Source of the DNA: an uncultured SAR86 cluster bacterium
GTDB taxonomy: Bacteria; Pseudomonadota; Gammaproteobacteria; Magnimaribacterales; Magnimaribacteraceae
Direction of reading: 5' to 3'
DNA: 48,644 bases
Assembly (NCBI GenBank): GCA_902532675.1
Contig: CACAIY010000009.1
Span: 1-48,644, forward strand
Of the stretch, positions 17,791-27,331 are shown piece after piece. The translations under genes and the position numbers were made by a program. Below the pieces are notes generated by a model. That model ran no database searches. It saw only the letters and a program-made list of their open reading frames with translations, and was not told the DNA's origin. How positions within the stretch are numbered: position 1 is the stretch's first letter; each line of letters starts with the position of its first letter.

Positions 17791-18195
17791 CTATTTTGGC
17801 TTTATACTTTGAAGTAACTCTAAAGCTTCTTTGCTTAATGATTTCTGTACAAATAAGTGGTCGTGAAAGTACCCTGAAAACACATTACAACTTATACCTT
17901 TTTCAGAAAGCAGCGTTGAAATAGTTGCAATTAAGCCCACGCTGTTAAGACTTGAATGAGCTCCTAATGAAATGCACTTAAAAAGTGAATTGTATTTAAA
18001 ATTTTCTCGTTTAGCCCTTTCTTCTGATATGACAAGCGTCAGGCCTTCTTCCTCTTTGAATGTTGCTATTGGATGTAAAAGATTAAAAAAATCGAAAGAA
18101 TAATCCTCTAAGGTAATAAATACGTAATCTTCATTTAAAAGATTAGGTTGTAAATTATTGAGTAGATTTGAAAGATTTTCATCACCAGAATCCAT
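17791..18195 (-). CDS. ACT-domain protein (CASTOR/ACT_7-like)
   Basis: A 134-residue protein starting at ATG 18195, which shares its last base with the stop of the upstream gene (TAATG coupling). A GTG three codons earlier is possible but less likely. The second half, LNSVGLIATISTLLSEKGISCNVFSGYFHDHLFV, written here as GLIATISTLLSEKGISCN then FHDHLFV, is the hallmark of small ACT proteins that bind amino acids. It is likely a ligand-binding regulator rather than an enzyme. The ligand is unknown. Confidence 0.8.
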   Translation of the reverse strand: MDSGDENLSNLLNNLQPNLLNEDYVFITLEDYSFDFFNLLHPIATFKEEEGLTLVISEERAKRENFKYNSLFKCISLGAHSSLNSVGLIATISTLLSEKGISCNVFSGYFHDHLFVQKSLSKEALELLQSIKPK

Positions 18196-18650
18196 TAATG
18201 GCACTCCACATTATATTTTTTTAACCTGAAGTAGTTATAAGGAAGAGGTGTTATAAATCCAGCTAGTAACATTGGAGGAATGACCCACCAAACAATAATA
18301 CCTCCAGTTAAAACTACATCAACGGTATTCATAGCGACTTCCATTGCTATCATGGAGATCAAAGACATTCCTATTGCTGTATTAAAAGCTTCTTTTAGTC
18401 TCATCTGTCTTGATAATATAAAGGTTTCTAAAAGAATAGATGTTATCAATCCATTTATTATGGCTAAAATCATAATGCCCATTAAAGGAAATTGAATTTC
18501 CATAACTTGAAAATATAAGATTGTTCCAAAGTCACCTATTGAGCAGCCTAATAAGCACCATAATGTATTTATAGAGGACCGCTTCCAAGTCTTTCTACAG
18601 GCCCAGGAGAAATCATCAGATTTATTATTAATAATTTGTGAATTAGACAT
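18195..18650 (-). CDS. DUF4396-like membrane protein
   Basis: A 151-residue membrane protein with about four hydrophobic segments (35-60, 62-80, 92-110, 115-138). The segments TLWCLLGCSIGDFGTILYF and ITPLPYNYFRLKKY match my recollection of the DUF4396 family, whose function is undefined. It sits 2 bases after the SDR stop and is coupled to the ACT gene by TAATG. The ends GxSxGDxG and a terminal Cys-His could bind metal, but that is speculation. Confidence 0.72.
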   Translation of the reverse strand: MSNSQIINNKSDDFSWACRKTWKRSSINTLWCLLGCSIGDFGTILYFQVMEIQFPLMGIMILAIINGLITSILLETFILSRQMRLKEAFNTAIGMSLISMIAMEVAMNTVDVVLTGGIIVWWVIPPMLLAGFITPLPYNYFRLKKYNVECH

Positions 18651-18652
18651 AA

Positions 18653-19420
18653 TTAAGCTGTGCTACCACCATCAGCCAAATATACAGAACCAGTAACAAA
18701 GCTGCTGTCATCGCTGGATAAGAAAAGCATAAGTTTTGCAATTTCCTCTGGTTGAGCATATCTTCCAAGGGGAATACTCTCTTCGATTTTAGCTTTTGGA
18801 TTATCTTCTTCACTTGCACTGTCCATGCCGTCTTCGATTATTCTCATCATATCAGTCTCTACTGGAGCAGGATTAACAGTATTAACTCTTATGTTCAAAG
18901 GAGCGCATTCCTTCGAAGCTGATTTCATTAATCCTACAACGGCATGCTTACTCATCACATAGGGAGATAATAATGAAGCACCTATAACACCGGCAACGCT
19001 TGACGTAATTACGAAGCTGCCGCCTCCTCTCTCTGCCATTGCAGGAATAGCGGCTTTCAATCCCAAAAATGGACCTTTGGCATTAACCTCCATAACCTTA
19101 TCGAACCTACTCTCTTCATACTCTTCTATAGAAGCAACATCACCTCCAATGCCTGCATTGGCTATAAACACATCTAAACCACCATATCTTTCTGTTGCTA
19201 ACTTAACCGCTTCAAAGTTGTCTGAGGATTGTGTTACATCACCAACAAAGTAACTAACCTTATTTGAATTCATCTCATTACATGCGGAACTAAGCTCATC
19301 CTCATTTAAGTCCACCATCAACACATCAGCGCCCTCTTCAATAAAAAGTTTAGCCGCAGATTTCCCTATGCCACCCGATGCACCAGTAATAATTGCTACC
19401 TTTCCTTCAAGTCTATTCAT
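18653..19420 (-). CDS. Short-chain dehydrogenase/reductase (SDR)
   Basis: A 255-residue classical SDR. TGASGGIGK is the cofactor loop, MVDLNEDEL places an Asp after the second strand (suggesting NAD rather than NADP), NAGIGG follows, and the active site is the Ser in ITSSVAG plus YVMSK (Tyr-x-x-x-Lys). It ends FVTGSVYLADGG. It is a different subgroup from the SDR at 4137-4916. It is the upstream partner of the DUF4396 and ACT genes. Substrate unknown. Confidence 0.9.
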   Translation of the reverse strand: MNRLEGKVAIITGASGGIGKSAAKLFIEEGADVLMVDLNEDELSSACNEMNSNKVSYFVGDVTQSSDNFEAVKLATERYGGLDVFIANAGIGGDVASIEEYEESRFDKVMEVNAKGPFLGLKAAIPAMAERGGGSFVITSSVAGVIGASLLSPYVMSKHAVVGLMKSASKECAPLNIRVNTVNPAPVETDMMRIIEDGMDSASEEDNPKAKIEESIPLGRYAQPEEIAKLMLFLSSDDSSFVTGSVYLADGGSTA

Positions 19421-19441
19421 AAGATTATTTTAAATTAAAAA

Positions 19442-20188
19442 CTAAAGAGTAATTAAATAAATTGCCCTGGCTATCATTATAGCGCCTACAGTTAACATAA
19501 TTCTCTGCGTCCATGAGAAGAAAGTTTTATCATTTATTTTATCCAGAACCCTTTTTCCGAGAGTTGTACCTATAACAGATACCACTATGGCTATTATTAA
19601 TAGCCAAAATGCGGGCCAATTATCGCTAGACGATGAAGCAGCCAATCCGCCAAAAAATATAACTTTAGATACATGCCCTAAGAACTGAGCAACTGCCTTT
19701 GTTGCTACCACCTGATGTCTGGTCATTTCCACTCTTTGGAAAAACACATCAAGTAAAGGTCCTCCAACTCCAGCTAATAGGTTAGTTCCAACAACTACGA
19801 TACCTGCCAATATACCTGTAGGTGTTTTGGTTACATCAAAAGCAAGGTTACTAGGCATCGCCCAAGCAATGTAAGGCAACATACCTAAAGCTAATAAGAC
19901 GGTTATTCGATCAGGGACAAAAGCTATAAAAAATAACGTCGCCATGGCAAGAACATTTCCTATAAATAAAGTACTTACGATTTTCCAATTAATATCCTTT
20001 TGATTAAGCCAAGCTCTATAACCATTTGAAGTCATTTGTATTAGCCCATGCAGAATCATTGCTGGCCCTACCTGCATTAGGCTTACTAATATCCCCATCA
20101 AAATAAGACCGCCAAGCATTCCAAAAATGGAAGACAAAAATGCAGTGCTAAAGGAAGCAAGAATAATAATTAAAAATATAAGATCCAC
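19442..20188 (-). CDS. TauE/SafE-family sulfite/organic-anion exporter
   Basis: A 248-residue inner-membrane protein with seven to eight hydrophobic helices and two TauE-type repeats. The N-terminal half has SSIFGMLGGLILM and the C-terminal half LLAGVGGPLLDVFFQ, the Gly-rich re-entrant motifs of the family. It starts at a GTG, as no ATG is available upstream. Family members export sulfite or sulfoacetate or move other small anions; no sulfur genes are adjacent to fix the substrate. Confidence 0.85.
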   Translation of the reverse strand: MDLIFLIIILASFSTAFLSSIFGMLGGLILMGILVSLMQVGPAMILHGLIQMTSNGYRAWLNQKDINWKIVSTLFIGNVLAMATLFFIAFVPDRITVLLALGMLPYIAWAMPSNLAFDVTKTPTGILAGIVVVGTNLLAGVGGPLLDVFFQRVEMTRHQVVATKAVAQFLGHVSKVIFFGGLAASSSSDNWPAFWLLIIAIVVSVIGTTLGKRVLDKINDKTFFSWTQRIMLTVGAIMIARAIYLITL

Positions 20189-20219
20189 TATAGAAAATTT
20201 TAGTTTATTCTATTTATTC

Positions 20220-22181
20220 TTACGAGTTGTTCTCAAAGATCTGCTCTAGTAATAAATTTAACTTATGAGATCCGAGAATAGATAAATGGTCATCGTCATA
20301 ATAATAACTATACTTTTCATTTCCAAATTCACAGTAATTATCATTACAAAATAACTCTAAAATATGATGATAAGTTATCTTGTCTGAGTTATGAGCAAAT
20401 AATTTATGTGAAAAACTTTCTAACCTTTCAAAATCTTTTTTCTTTACTGAAAAATCTTTTATATTTCCAAAATTCTTAGCAACTTTAAAATAAGAGGACT
20501 CTGCAGTACGGTATTGTAAGGGAGGTTGTGAAATTATATGCAAAGGGATCTTTAAATTATTAAATTCTTTAATAGTCTTATGGAATGTATTAGTGAAGGC
20601 AGATGATCTATTTTCATTTAAAAAAGGACCATCTCTGTTTTCAGAAATAAGTATTCCTTCTGAGCCTGAATAATCTCCAGACAAATACAGAGCCCATTTA
20701 GCCGAAAGTACTAATCCTTTAACATTGTCTCTTTTGGCTATAGTTAAAATCATTTTGTTCAATAAATTGCAGTTCCCTCTTAATTCCATATATATTCCTT
20801 GGAAAGGAAGGCAACTACTTAATCCAGCATAGAAAACATTAATTCTCCTTTCCTTAGCTATAGATGAGATTCTATCTTTTAAAGATAAAGAGTGAGAATC
20901 ACCAAAAAAAATATAATCAATACTTTCCTTCTTTTCTCCTAAGAAACACCCCCATTCACGTTCTTGAAAATTATCTAAATTTATTTCATCAAAAGAAAAG
21001 TCAAAACAGTTCTCAACTGAAGGTCTTTCAAAAGATTGCTGTAATTCAGTGCTAAAATTTACTCTTTCAGGGGCTCCATTGAGATTTATGAAGATACCAC
21101 CAACTAAGGAAAAGAAAATAATCCCAGCGAAGGAAAAAATAAAAATTGTCTTTCGTGTAGTAATTTTCTTATTTCTAAAGGGTTTTTCTACCCATCTCCA
21201 GCTGACATAAGCCAGAATAAAAGATCCAAGAATTAATAACAAAGTCATGAGTTTTGGCGTTTCATCAAAGAATCTATGTCTAGCAAAAGCTAAAATAGGT
21301 TGGTGCCATAAATATGCGCTATATGAAATTAAACCAACTCCTACTATAGGAGATAACCCTAAGAATCTATTCATTAAAGTATTAGGAACAGCAGTTAAAA
21401 TTAAGATACCTGTACCCAAGGTTGGTATTAGCGCGTACAAACTTGGAAACGGGGTTGACTCATTAAAATAGAATATGGAATAAACAATTAATCCAAACCC
21501 AAATAAGCTAAGTGACTCGTTTAATTTAGAAGATTTAAAAAATTTATTATCCTTAAGATAAAAAGCTATAAATACACCTATTAGTAATTCCCACCCTCTT
21601 GTGGGCAATAAATAAAAACTAGCTATGGGGTAATTGAATGAACTCCAGTGGGCTAAAGTTAAACTTAATAAAAAAATAAAAAATAAAGATAAAAGAATTA
21701 ATTTAAGTTTAGCCTTCCAAAGAAGCATAAGAAAAAGGGGGAAAATAATATAATACTGTTCTTCAACTGCTAAACTCCAGGTATGTAGTAATGGCTTTAA
21801 TTCAGAAACTGCCCCGAAATAACCGCTCTCTCTCCAAAATAATATATTTGAAGAAAAAGTAGAAACTGCTATCAAACTTTTTCCAAAACCTTCTAAATCA
21901 CTAGGAGTAAGCCAGAACCAAGCAAAGGGAATAGATAATAGCATTACAAAAAATAGTGCAGGCAATATCCTTCGGGCCCTTCTTTCGTAAAAATTTATTA
22001 AGCTAAAATTATTTGATGACATTTCGTTAATAATGATAGTGGTTATAAGATAACCGCTGATCACAAAGAAAATATCAACCCCTACAAAACCTCCACTAAA
22101 TATATCGAAACCTGCATGAAAGAAAATAACAGGTAGGACGGCCAATGCCCTCAAACCATCAATTTCTTTCCTATATTCCAA
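20220..22181 (-). CDS. OafA/YrhL-type O-acyltransferase with C-terminal SGNH domain
   Basis: A 653-residue protein that transfers acetyl or other acyl groups to surface sugars. The N-terminal acyltransferase-3 domain has about ten membrane helices and begins EIDGLRALAVLPVIFFHAG with the essential His22, then GFVGVDIFFVISGYL. A periplasmic SGNH domain follows: GDSH at 427-430 and DDDH at 629-632 supply the Ser/Asp/His set. It starts with TTG; the residues after it match the family N-terminus. It may acetylate LPS or the nonulosonate-containing glycan, but it is 8 kb from that cluster. Confidence 0.92.
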   Translation of the reverse strand: MEYRKEIDGLRALAVLPVIFFHAGFDIFSGGFVGVDIFFVISGYLITTIIINEMSSNNFSLINFYERRARRILPALFFVMLLSIPFAWFWLTPSDLEGFGKSLIAVSTFSSNILFWRESGYFGAVSELKPLLHTWSLAVEEQYYIIFPLFLMLLWKAKLKLILLSLFFIFLLSLTLAHWSSFNYPIASFYLLPTRGWELLIGVFIAFYLKDNKFFKSSKLNESLSLFGFGLIVYSIFYFNESTPFPSLYALIPTLGTGILILTAVPNTLMNRFLGLSPIVGVGLISYSAYLWHQPILAFARHRFFDETPKLMTLLLILGSFILAYVSWRWVEKPFRNKKITTRKTIFIFSFAGIIFFSLVGGIFINLNGAPERVNFSTELQQSFERPSVENCFDFSFDEINLDNFQEREWGCFLGEKKESIDYIFFGDSHSLSLKDRISSIAKERRINVFYAGLSSCLPFQGIYMELRGNCNLLNKMILTIAKRDNVKGLVLSAKWALYLSGDYSGSEGILISENRDGPFLNENRSSAFTNTFHKTIKEFNNLKIPLHIISQPPLQYRTAESSYFKVAKNFGNIKDFSVKKKDFERLESFSHKLFAHNSDKITYHHILELFCNDNYCEFGNEKYSYYYDDDHLSILGSHKLNLLLEQIFENNS

Positions 22182-22245
22182 GTTAATCTATTAATTAAGT
22201 CTTAAACCTTCTTAAACTGAACTATTTTCATGTAAGAAGTTTCCA

Positions 22246-22386
22246 TTAATCATTTCTTTTAAAATCCCTAGAGTTTGAATTTCCCTTTTTTGCAAGATCA
22301 ACTCTACCTTTATCATTATCTTTTATAGAAACAGTTTGTTTGAAATATAATTCTTTAATTCTTATATCTAATTCTTTTTGTTTCAT
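22246..22386 (-). CDS. Small ORF, 46 residues, charged, unknown function
   Basis: A short open frame starting MKQKELDIRIKELYF and ending SRDFKRND. It opens 5 bases after the stop of the PhlG-like gene, in the same direction, and fills most of an otherwise empty 200-base gap. It is rich in Lys, Asp, Arg and Asn with no hydrophobic segment, so it would be a small soluble protein. No strong ribosome site is visible (TAAGA before the ATG), and coupling to the upstream gene would be needed. I recognise no family. Confidence 0.45.
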   Translation of the reverse strand: MKQKELDIRIKELYFKQTVSIKDNDKGRVDLAKKGNSNSRDFKRND

Positions 22387-22391
22387 TCTTA

Positions 22392-23150
22392 CTATTCTAT
22401 AACCTTTTGTTGATATTTTTTAGTATATAAAGGTCCTAGAAGTTTCGCTAAAAATGTCATTTCTTGCTTAGCATGAAGTTGTAAATCTTCTGCACTTTCT
22501 TTATCTAAAGCAAAAAATCTAACAATAGCAATATTTCCTAAAAGTCCGATTATTGAATTAACTGTTTTATTTCCTTTCCTGCTGGCAATGTGACCTAACC
22601 AAAACCTAGACCTCATTTCAGAACCATTCTCATTGTTTTTAACAATGTGGCACATCTTTGCTATGTTGATTTCTGTATCAAGCATTCCTGCTCTTGCACA
22701 AATAACAAAAGTATTCTCGTCGTTAGGGTTGTATCCAAAAAATTCAGCAGGGTTCACAAACTGGATTCTAAGCTTAGATAATTCTCCTCCTATATATTCG
22801 TGAACCAAGTGGCTTGCTCCAATAATCTCACCAGGAATCTTATTTTCCCAATCCATCCAAACATGATCAGAAGGATGCCACCATTTATAGTGTTCAGTGG
22901 TTTTAAGAAATTCTGCAAACCACCAGCGCACCATTTCTGCTTTAACAGAAGGCATCGATGTTCTGACAGCAACTAAATAGCTACCATCTGCAAGTCTTCT
23001 TGTTTCAGATTTATAAGATTCTAGTTCTTCAATTAATGTAACTTCTGGATCTAAACTGTCTTTAAACGGTTTATAACCAAAAATTAATAAAGATATTAAT
23101 AATAAAAGAATTAAGAGTTTAATTATTAAACTGCCAGACAAAACTCTCAT
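22392..23150 (-). CDS. Membrane-anchored DAPG hydrolase (PhlG)-like protein
   Basis: A 252-residue protein with an N-terminal membrane anchor (about 8-25). The rest resembles the PhlG family, zinc enzymes that cleave a carbon-carbon bond in 2,4-diacetylphloroglucinol. Seen: YKWWHPSDHVW with His92 and His96, HEYIGGE (117-123), SRFWLG (181-186) and a C-terminal His226-x-x-x-Glu230 in LHAKQE that matches the known zinc ligand spacing. The ATG at 23150 is chosen over a TTG one codon earlier. It overlaps the penicillin-acylase-type gene by about 30 bases. The substrate is unlikely to be DAPG itself in a marine plankton. Confidence 0.72.
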   Translation of the reverse strand: MRVLSGSLIIKLLILLLLISLLIFGYKPFKDSLDPEVTLIEELESYKSETRRLADGSYLVAVRTSMPSVKAEMVRWWFAEFLKTTEHYKWWHPSDHVWMDWENKIPGEIIGASHLVHEYIGGELSKLRIQFVNPAEFFGYNPNDENTFVICARAGMLDTEINIAKMCHIVKNNENGSEMRSRFWLGHIASRKGNKTVNSIIGLLGNIAIVRFFALDKESAEDLQLHAKQEMTFLAKLLGPLYTKKYQQKVIE

Positions 23151-25389
23151 CAATTTCTTCTCTTTTGAAATTTAAAGTGAAATAACCACCTTTAAGCCAA
23201 GTTGGGTAATGATTCAGACAGAATTGGCTATCTACTCTACCTCCATTTCCTCCTGCTATAACAAATTTTGCGTGTTCAGGATCATTTAAATCGACTACTA
23301 GTCTGTAAGCCGGTCCATGGTAAACCCTACAAGGAATTTCATTTTCCTCCACTTTGCCTGGACCTTTGCCCATATGCATTGCCATTCCCAAAGTAGTTGG
23401 GCTTCCTCCTATCTCATCTGGTCCTAATTGCAACTCTTGCCAATGATTAAATTTATTTAAACTATGCTTAAATTGAATTTTATGTAGATCTCCCCACCTC
23501 CATTTAGACGGATCATCCCCCAGAGAATTCTTAACTCTATCAACCACTGTCTTAACCTCTTCTTCAATAATGCTCTGTAAAGATGATTCATGCTCTTTCC
23601 AAAATTTATCTTTTAAAAAAGAACCAATATCAAAGCGATTTAAGCCTGGTGCACCTAGGGGCAAAGTGTTGATCAAATCATCACCTAAAACTTCGTGCAT
23701 AAATTTTCTTTGCCAAAACCTATCCAAAAAGGGATAAAAAATACAGGCACCTACGGAATCTTTAGTAGCTTCACAATTCCATTCTTCAAGTATCTTTATC
23801 GCTAACTTAACTTCTTTGTCTTCGCTATAACTTAATACTTTAATGAGGTCAGGTAGTAATGATTTGGCACGTAGGTCTTTTAAATCCAATTGCATTGCGC
23901 AAAAATCATTAACTTCAAATTTTTTACTTTTATCTAAAAGTTCTTTAATTCTTTCTGCTCTCGAATTGTGTGTAGGGAAATTATGTATATAAAACCCTCC
24001 CTCTTCTCCCATAGTGTCATTATTAGCTGTTAAAGAATAACCCTCTGCAGGATTGTTCTCTACCAATAACTGGTTAGCTTTAGCTAATGAGAAATCATAT
24101 TTATCGTGCCAGCCGCTTAAAGGAACTGAACCGGTAACTGCCTTTCTGACTGGCATCGTAGTGGCAATATATCTTTGTAAATTACTATCTTTGTCTACAC
24201 ATATAATATTGTTTACCAGAGGGCATATATCGTCTTCAAACAAGTAATTTCTGAACTCCTCTGCAGATTTAGCAAGAGGTAGTCTAGACAAGCTCCCTGC
24301 TGAAGTAGGAACATCTTGTAAAGACCAATACAAACTAGTTTGGTAAGCAGAATTAGTCATCTCACTTATGCCCAGTTCTTGCATTAAAGGCTCCAAAAGA
24401 ACACCATGATGAGTCTTTTTAATTTCTATTTCCTTACTGGATTGGTCTTTTATTTCAATAGTCTCCGTTCTAGAGCTTATCTGCTTTAATCCCGATTGTG
24501 TTTGATATTCATCCCCCTTTATTTTTTCTATAAATAAATCATAGCAATCAATAAATCCAGTTGTTAATCCCCAAGCAACATCTTTGGTATAGCCCATCAT
24601 GAAATAAGGGACTCCAGGAAAGGCAGCTCCAAAGGCGTCCCACGAATCTACGTGAAGATGGACGTAAAAGAAAGTACTTGGAATGGTGAAAGGTTGGTGA
24701 GGGTCTGTAGCTAAAATAGGTTTACCAGAAGCTGATAGCTCTCCGGTTATTGCCCAGTTATTACTTCCAGAAAACGAAGGAACTTTTACATGAGGGTAAG
24801 CTAACTCTATTATCTTTGGATCTATTTGTTTTAATGGTTCATTTAATTCTTCAACAAGATTTCTATCTTCTTCCGAGAAATGCAGAACATGATTTGAAAA
24901 GGTATCTACTCCATGCGTGGCCATTAACCTCCCCAATACTAACTTTTCAGTCCAACTTTTATGCTGAAACCATGAAGTAAATCTATATCTTGCAGCAATA
25001 TCTGACATGGTGAATTCTCTAGGCAGTGCACCTGCATGTTTAAATTCAATCGGCACCTCTTCTAATGATCTTACATAAGAATTAAGTCCTTGAAGGTAAG
25101 CCTCTGCTATAGAATCTCCATCACTAGTTGGAAGTTCTGTTAATTTTCCATGGACATTAAAAGATTTTTGTAAAGCATCCTGGGCAAGGAATCGTTCTCC
25201 TAATAAAGCTGAAGCTTCTCCATTAGCATACGCACAACTCAAATGAATTTGCCAAAGCCTCTCATATCCAGCTGCGTAACCCATTCCTCTATAAGCATCT
25301 TCAATGGTTTTGGCATAAATATGCGGAATACCTAATTTATCCCATATTATTTCAAAAGGAGAATCGGCTTCACTTACCTTAAACTTCAA
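23119..25389 (-). CDS. Penicillin acylase-family amidohydrolase (Ntn hydrolase)
   Basis: A 756-residue precursor that should cut itself to expose an N-terminal Ser nucleophile. The beta-chain start is Ser209 in FSGSNNWAI, the family signature, giving an alpha part of about 208 residues and a beta part of about 548. TDPHQPF and GAAFPGVPYFMMGYTKDVAWGLT, here TDPH and MMGYTKDVAWG, are also typical. No signal peptide is seen, unusual for a family that is mostly periplasmic. The start is a TTG 3 bases after the aminotransferase stop, with no ribosome site, so translation is probably coupled. Substrates may be acyl-homoserine lactones or N-acyl amino acids. Confidence 0.88.
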   Translation of the reverse strand: MKFKVSEADSPFEIIWDKLGIPHIYAKTIEDAYRGMGYAAGYERLWQIHLSCAYANGEASALLGERFLAQDALQKSFNVHGKLTELPTSDGDSIAEAYLQGLNSYVRSLEEVPIEFKHAGALPREFTMSDIAARYRFTSWFQHKSWTEKLVLGRLMATHGVDTFSNHVLHFSEEDRNLVEELNEPLKQIDPKIIELAYPHVKVPSFSGSNNWAITGELSASGKPILATDPHQPFTIPSTFFYVHLHVDSWDAFGAAFPGVPYFMMGYTKDVAWGLTTGFIDCYDLFIEKIKGDEYQTQSGLKQISSRTETIEIKDQSSKEIEIKKTHHGVLLEPLMQELGISEMTNSAYQTSLYWSLQDVPTSAGSLSRLPLAKSAEEFRNYLFEDDICPLVNNIICVDKDSNLQRYIATTMPVRKAVTGSVPLSGWHDKYDFSLAKANQLLVENNPAEGYSLTANNDTMGEEGGFYIHNFPTHNSRAERIKELLDKSKKFEVNDFCAMQLDLKDLRAKSLLPDLIKVLSYSEDKEVKLAIKILEEWNCEATKDSVGACIFYPFLDRFWQRKFMHEVLGDDLINTLPLGAPGLNRFDIGSFLKDKFWKEHESSLQSIIEEEVKTVVDRVKNSLGDDPSKWRWGDLHKIQFKHSLNKFNHWQELQLGPDEIGGSPTTLGMAMHMGKGPGKVEENEIPCRVYHGPAYRLVVDLNDPEHAKFVIAGGNGGRVDSQFCLNHYPTWLKGGYFTLNFKREEIDESFVWQFNN

Positions 25390-25392
25390 AAT

Positions 25393-26628
25393 TTATTGTG
25401 TATTGTCTTCTAGAGCCTCAAAAGCTTGTCTAGCAATATCAGTTATTGCGCCTAAATCTTGGTCTGTATGGCAAGTTGATACGAAATGATTGTGATAGCC
25501 CAGCATGTACACTCCTCGCCTGACGCATTCATCTATCCATTTAAAATGCGTTCTTACGTCAACGCTGTCTAGTCTGTAGTAAGGCATTGCAGGAACACCG
25601 GAAGCAACTAAATCGTATCCGCTTTCCTTTGCAACTTTTATTAAAGATTTATTTAAGCGCTCTCCATAATCAGTCATCTTATTAGCTGCATCTATTTTCT
25701 TAAGCTCATTCAGAGTTGCCATTGCTGCTGCCATGGGTGAAGCACTAAAAAATTGAGTTCCTGTAAAATACACCTTCTCAGCTGCATCTTTCATTCCATT
25801 AGTTCCTACAAGAGCTGATAAAGGATGTCCATTAGCAATTGCTTTTCCAAAGCATATTAGATCAGGTGTAAATCCATAAGCCACGTTTGATCCAGAAAGA
25901 TTAATTCTAAAACCTGCCCTAACATCATCAATAATTAAAATTACATCATGTTTCTTACACAAATTTGATATACCTTGCCAATATCCGTCTTCAGGCAACG
26001 CATTATCTCTAGAAGTTGGGTGGTCGTATGGCGAAGAAATAAAACAGGCTATTTCATTCGATTTCTCATTCAGTACCTTCTCAAAAGATTCAAGATCATT
26101 CCACTCAACATTTATCACATGATTATCATCAGAATCAATTATTCCAGGTCTACCCTTTCCTTGCATCCAAGGAGAGACTCCATGATACCCATCTTGGATC
26201 TTTACAATCTTCCCTTTTCCAGTTGCTTCTCTTGCTATCATCACCGCTAGACTTGTGCTGTCACCACCGTTCTTACCGAAAAGGGCCCAATCTGCTGCAT
26301 CTACCATATCTACTAAAGTTGTAGCTAAATCAACCATAATTGGAGAGGCTAAACTGACTGTATTTCCTTCAGAGTCTTGAGAATTAGCTGCCTCTTCAAT
26401 CTCAGGATGTTTGTAACCTAGTATAGAAGGTCCGTAGGCACACATTAGATCTATGTATTTGTTGTCATCAACATCCCAAAAATAAGCTCCTTCAGCATGA
26501 GAGAAGAATTTAGGACCGGTATCTCTTATAGCATATTTATAGTGACCGAATATACCTCCTGGTATTACTTCTTTTGCTTTCTTTAGCAAAGCTTCTGATT
26601 TCTTAACTTCGTAAGTAGTATTTTTCAT
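25393..26628 (-). CDS. Class III PLP aminotransferase, glutamate-1-semialdehyde mutase-like
   Basis: A 411-residue PLP enzyme. Features: GPSILGYKHPEI, FGKNGGDSTSLAV (phosphate-binding loop near 117-129), IIDDVRAGFR with Asp235 contacting the ring nitrogen, and FGKAIANGHPLSA with the Schiff-base Lys262. It resembles HemL and related amine aminotransferases, but it heads a run with an amidohydrolase and a PhlG-like enzyme, so heme synthesis is not implied. It probably transaminates an amine released or used by its neighbours. Confidence 0.88.
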   Translation of the reverse strand: MKNTTYEVKKSEALLKKAKEVIPGGIFGHYKYAIRDTGPKFFSHAEGAYFWDVDDNKYIDLMCAYGPSILGYKHPEIEEAANSQDSEGNTVSLASPIMVDLATTLVDMVDAADWALFGKNGGDSTSLAVMIAREATGKGKIVKIQDGYHGVSPWMQGKGRPGIIDSDDNHVINVEWNDLESFEKVLNEKSNEIACFISSPYDHPTSRDNALPEDGYWQGISNLCKKHDVILIIDDVRAGFRINLSGSNVAYGFTPDLICFGKAIANGHPLSALVGTNGMKDAAEKVYFTGTQFFSASPMAAAMATLNELKKIDAANKMTDYGERLNKSLIKVAKESGYDLVASGVPAMPYYRLDSVDVRTHFKWIDECVRRGVYMLGYHNHFVSTCHTDQDLGAITDIARQAFEALEDNTQ

Positions 26629-26709
26629 TTTTATATATATGACTTAGTAAAAGGATGCAAAATGTTCTTCTCTTTCCTAACGCTATCTTAGCATCGAAGA
26701 AGGGGGAAG

Positions 26710-27273
26710 CTAGAGCTTTGGTGTAATTTTATCGACTAGATCTCTCAACTCAGGTTTGTTCTTAATAATCTCTTCTGAGGATAGACCTTCTAATTCGTGA
26801 GGGAAAACAAGCCATTTATCAGTTTCATGAAGATAGTAATCAGGTTTACGTTCAGTTTTGTTTTGAGATGGTTTAAAAAAAGGAGTTGCTATACGAATTT
26901 CTGGGGTATTTTTTTTACACGCTGTTTTTAAATCTTCGATAATCTGATCAATTGATTTTCCTGTATCAAATACATCATCAACTATTAGCAAAGAGTCTTC
27001 TGATTCTAATTTTTTAATTAGATAACTTAAGCCATAAACTTGTACGCTATTGTTTCTTTCACCCATACTTGAGTAATAAGAAGTTCTAATAGCGATATGA
27101 TCAGATTCAACTCCTAAAACATCAAACAGTTCTTGAACAGCAATACCAATTGGAGCTCCACCTCTCCAAACACCTACAATGTAATTTGGCCGATACCCAC
27201 TTTCAAAAATTTTCCACGCGAGCTTAAAAGAATCTTCTAATAATTCTGTCGCTCCAATGTAATACTTTTCCAT
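26710..27273 (-). CDS. Purine phosphoribosyltransferase (hypoxanthine/guanine/xanthine type)
   Basis: A 187-residue type I phosphoribosyltransferase. The PRPP loop is LLIVDDVFDTGKS, and VGVWRGGAPIG forms the PPi loop. The hood region YYLHETDKWLVFPHEL holds the aromatic residue that stacks on the base and the WLVFPHE segment of archaeal/bacterial Hpt-like enzymes. It likely turns a 6-oxopurine and PRPP into the nucleotide. A purine permease gene lies 2.6 kb away, and apt is elsewhere in the window. Confidence 0.88.
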   Translation of the reverse strand: MEKYYIGATELLEDSFKLAWKIFESGYRPNYIVGVWRGGAPIGIAVQELFDVLGVESDHIAIRTSYYSSMGERNNSVQVYGLSYLIKKLESEDSLLIVDDVFDTGKSIDQIIEDLKTACKKNTPEIRIATPFFKPSQNKTERKPDYYLHETDKWLVFPHELEGLSSEEIIKNKPELRDLVDKITPKL

Positions 27274-27331
27274 AATTTATTTTCTACAGAAAGAGATAAT
27301 ACATTAACTACTTTAAATTGGGACTAATCGT

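Noticed and set aside
25393-26628. Assignment of the class III aminotransferase as HemL
   Set aside because: The active-site frame is HemL-like, but the operon contains no heme genes and the sequence looks like the wider amine-aminotransferase group.
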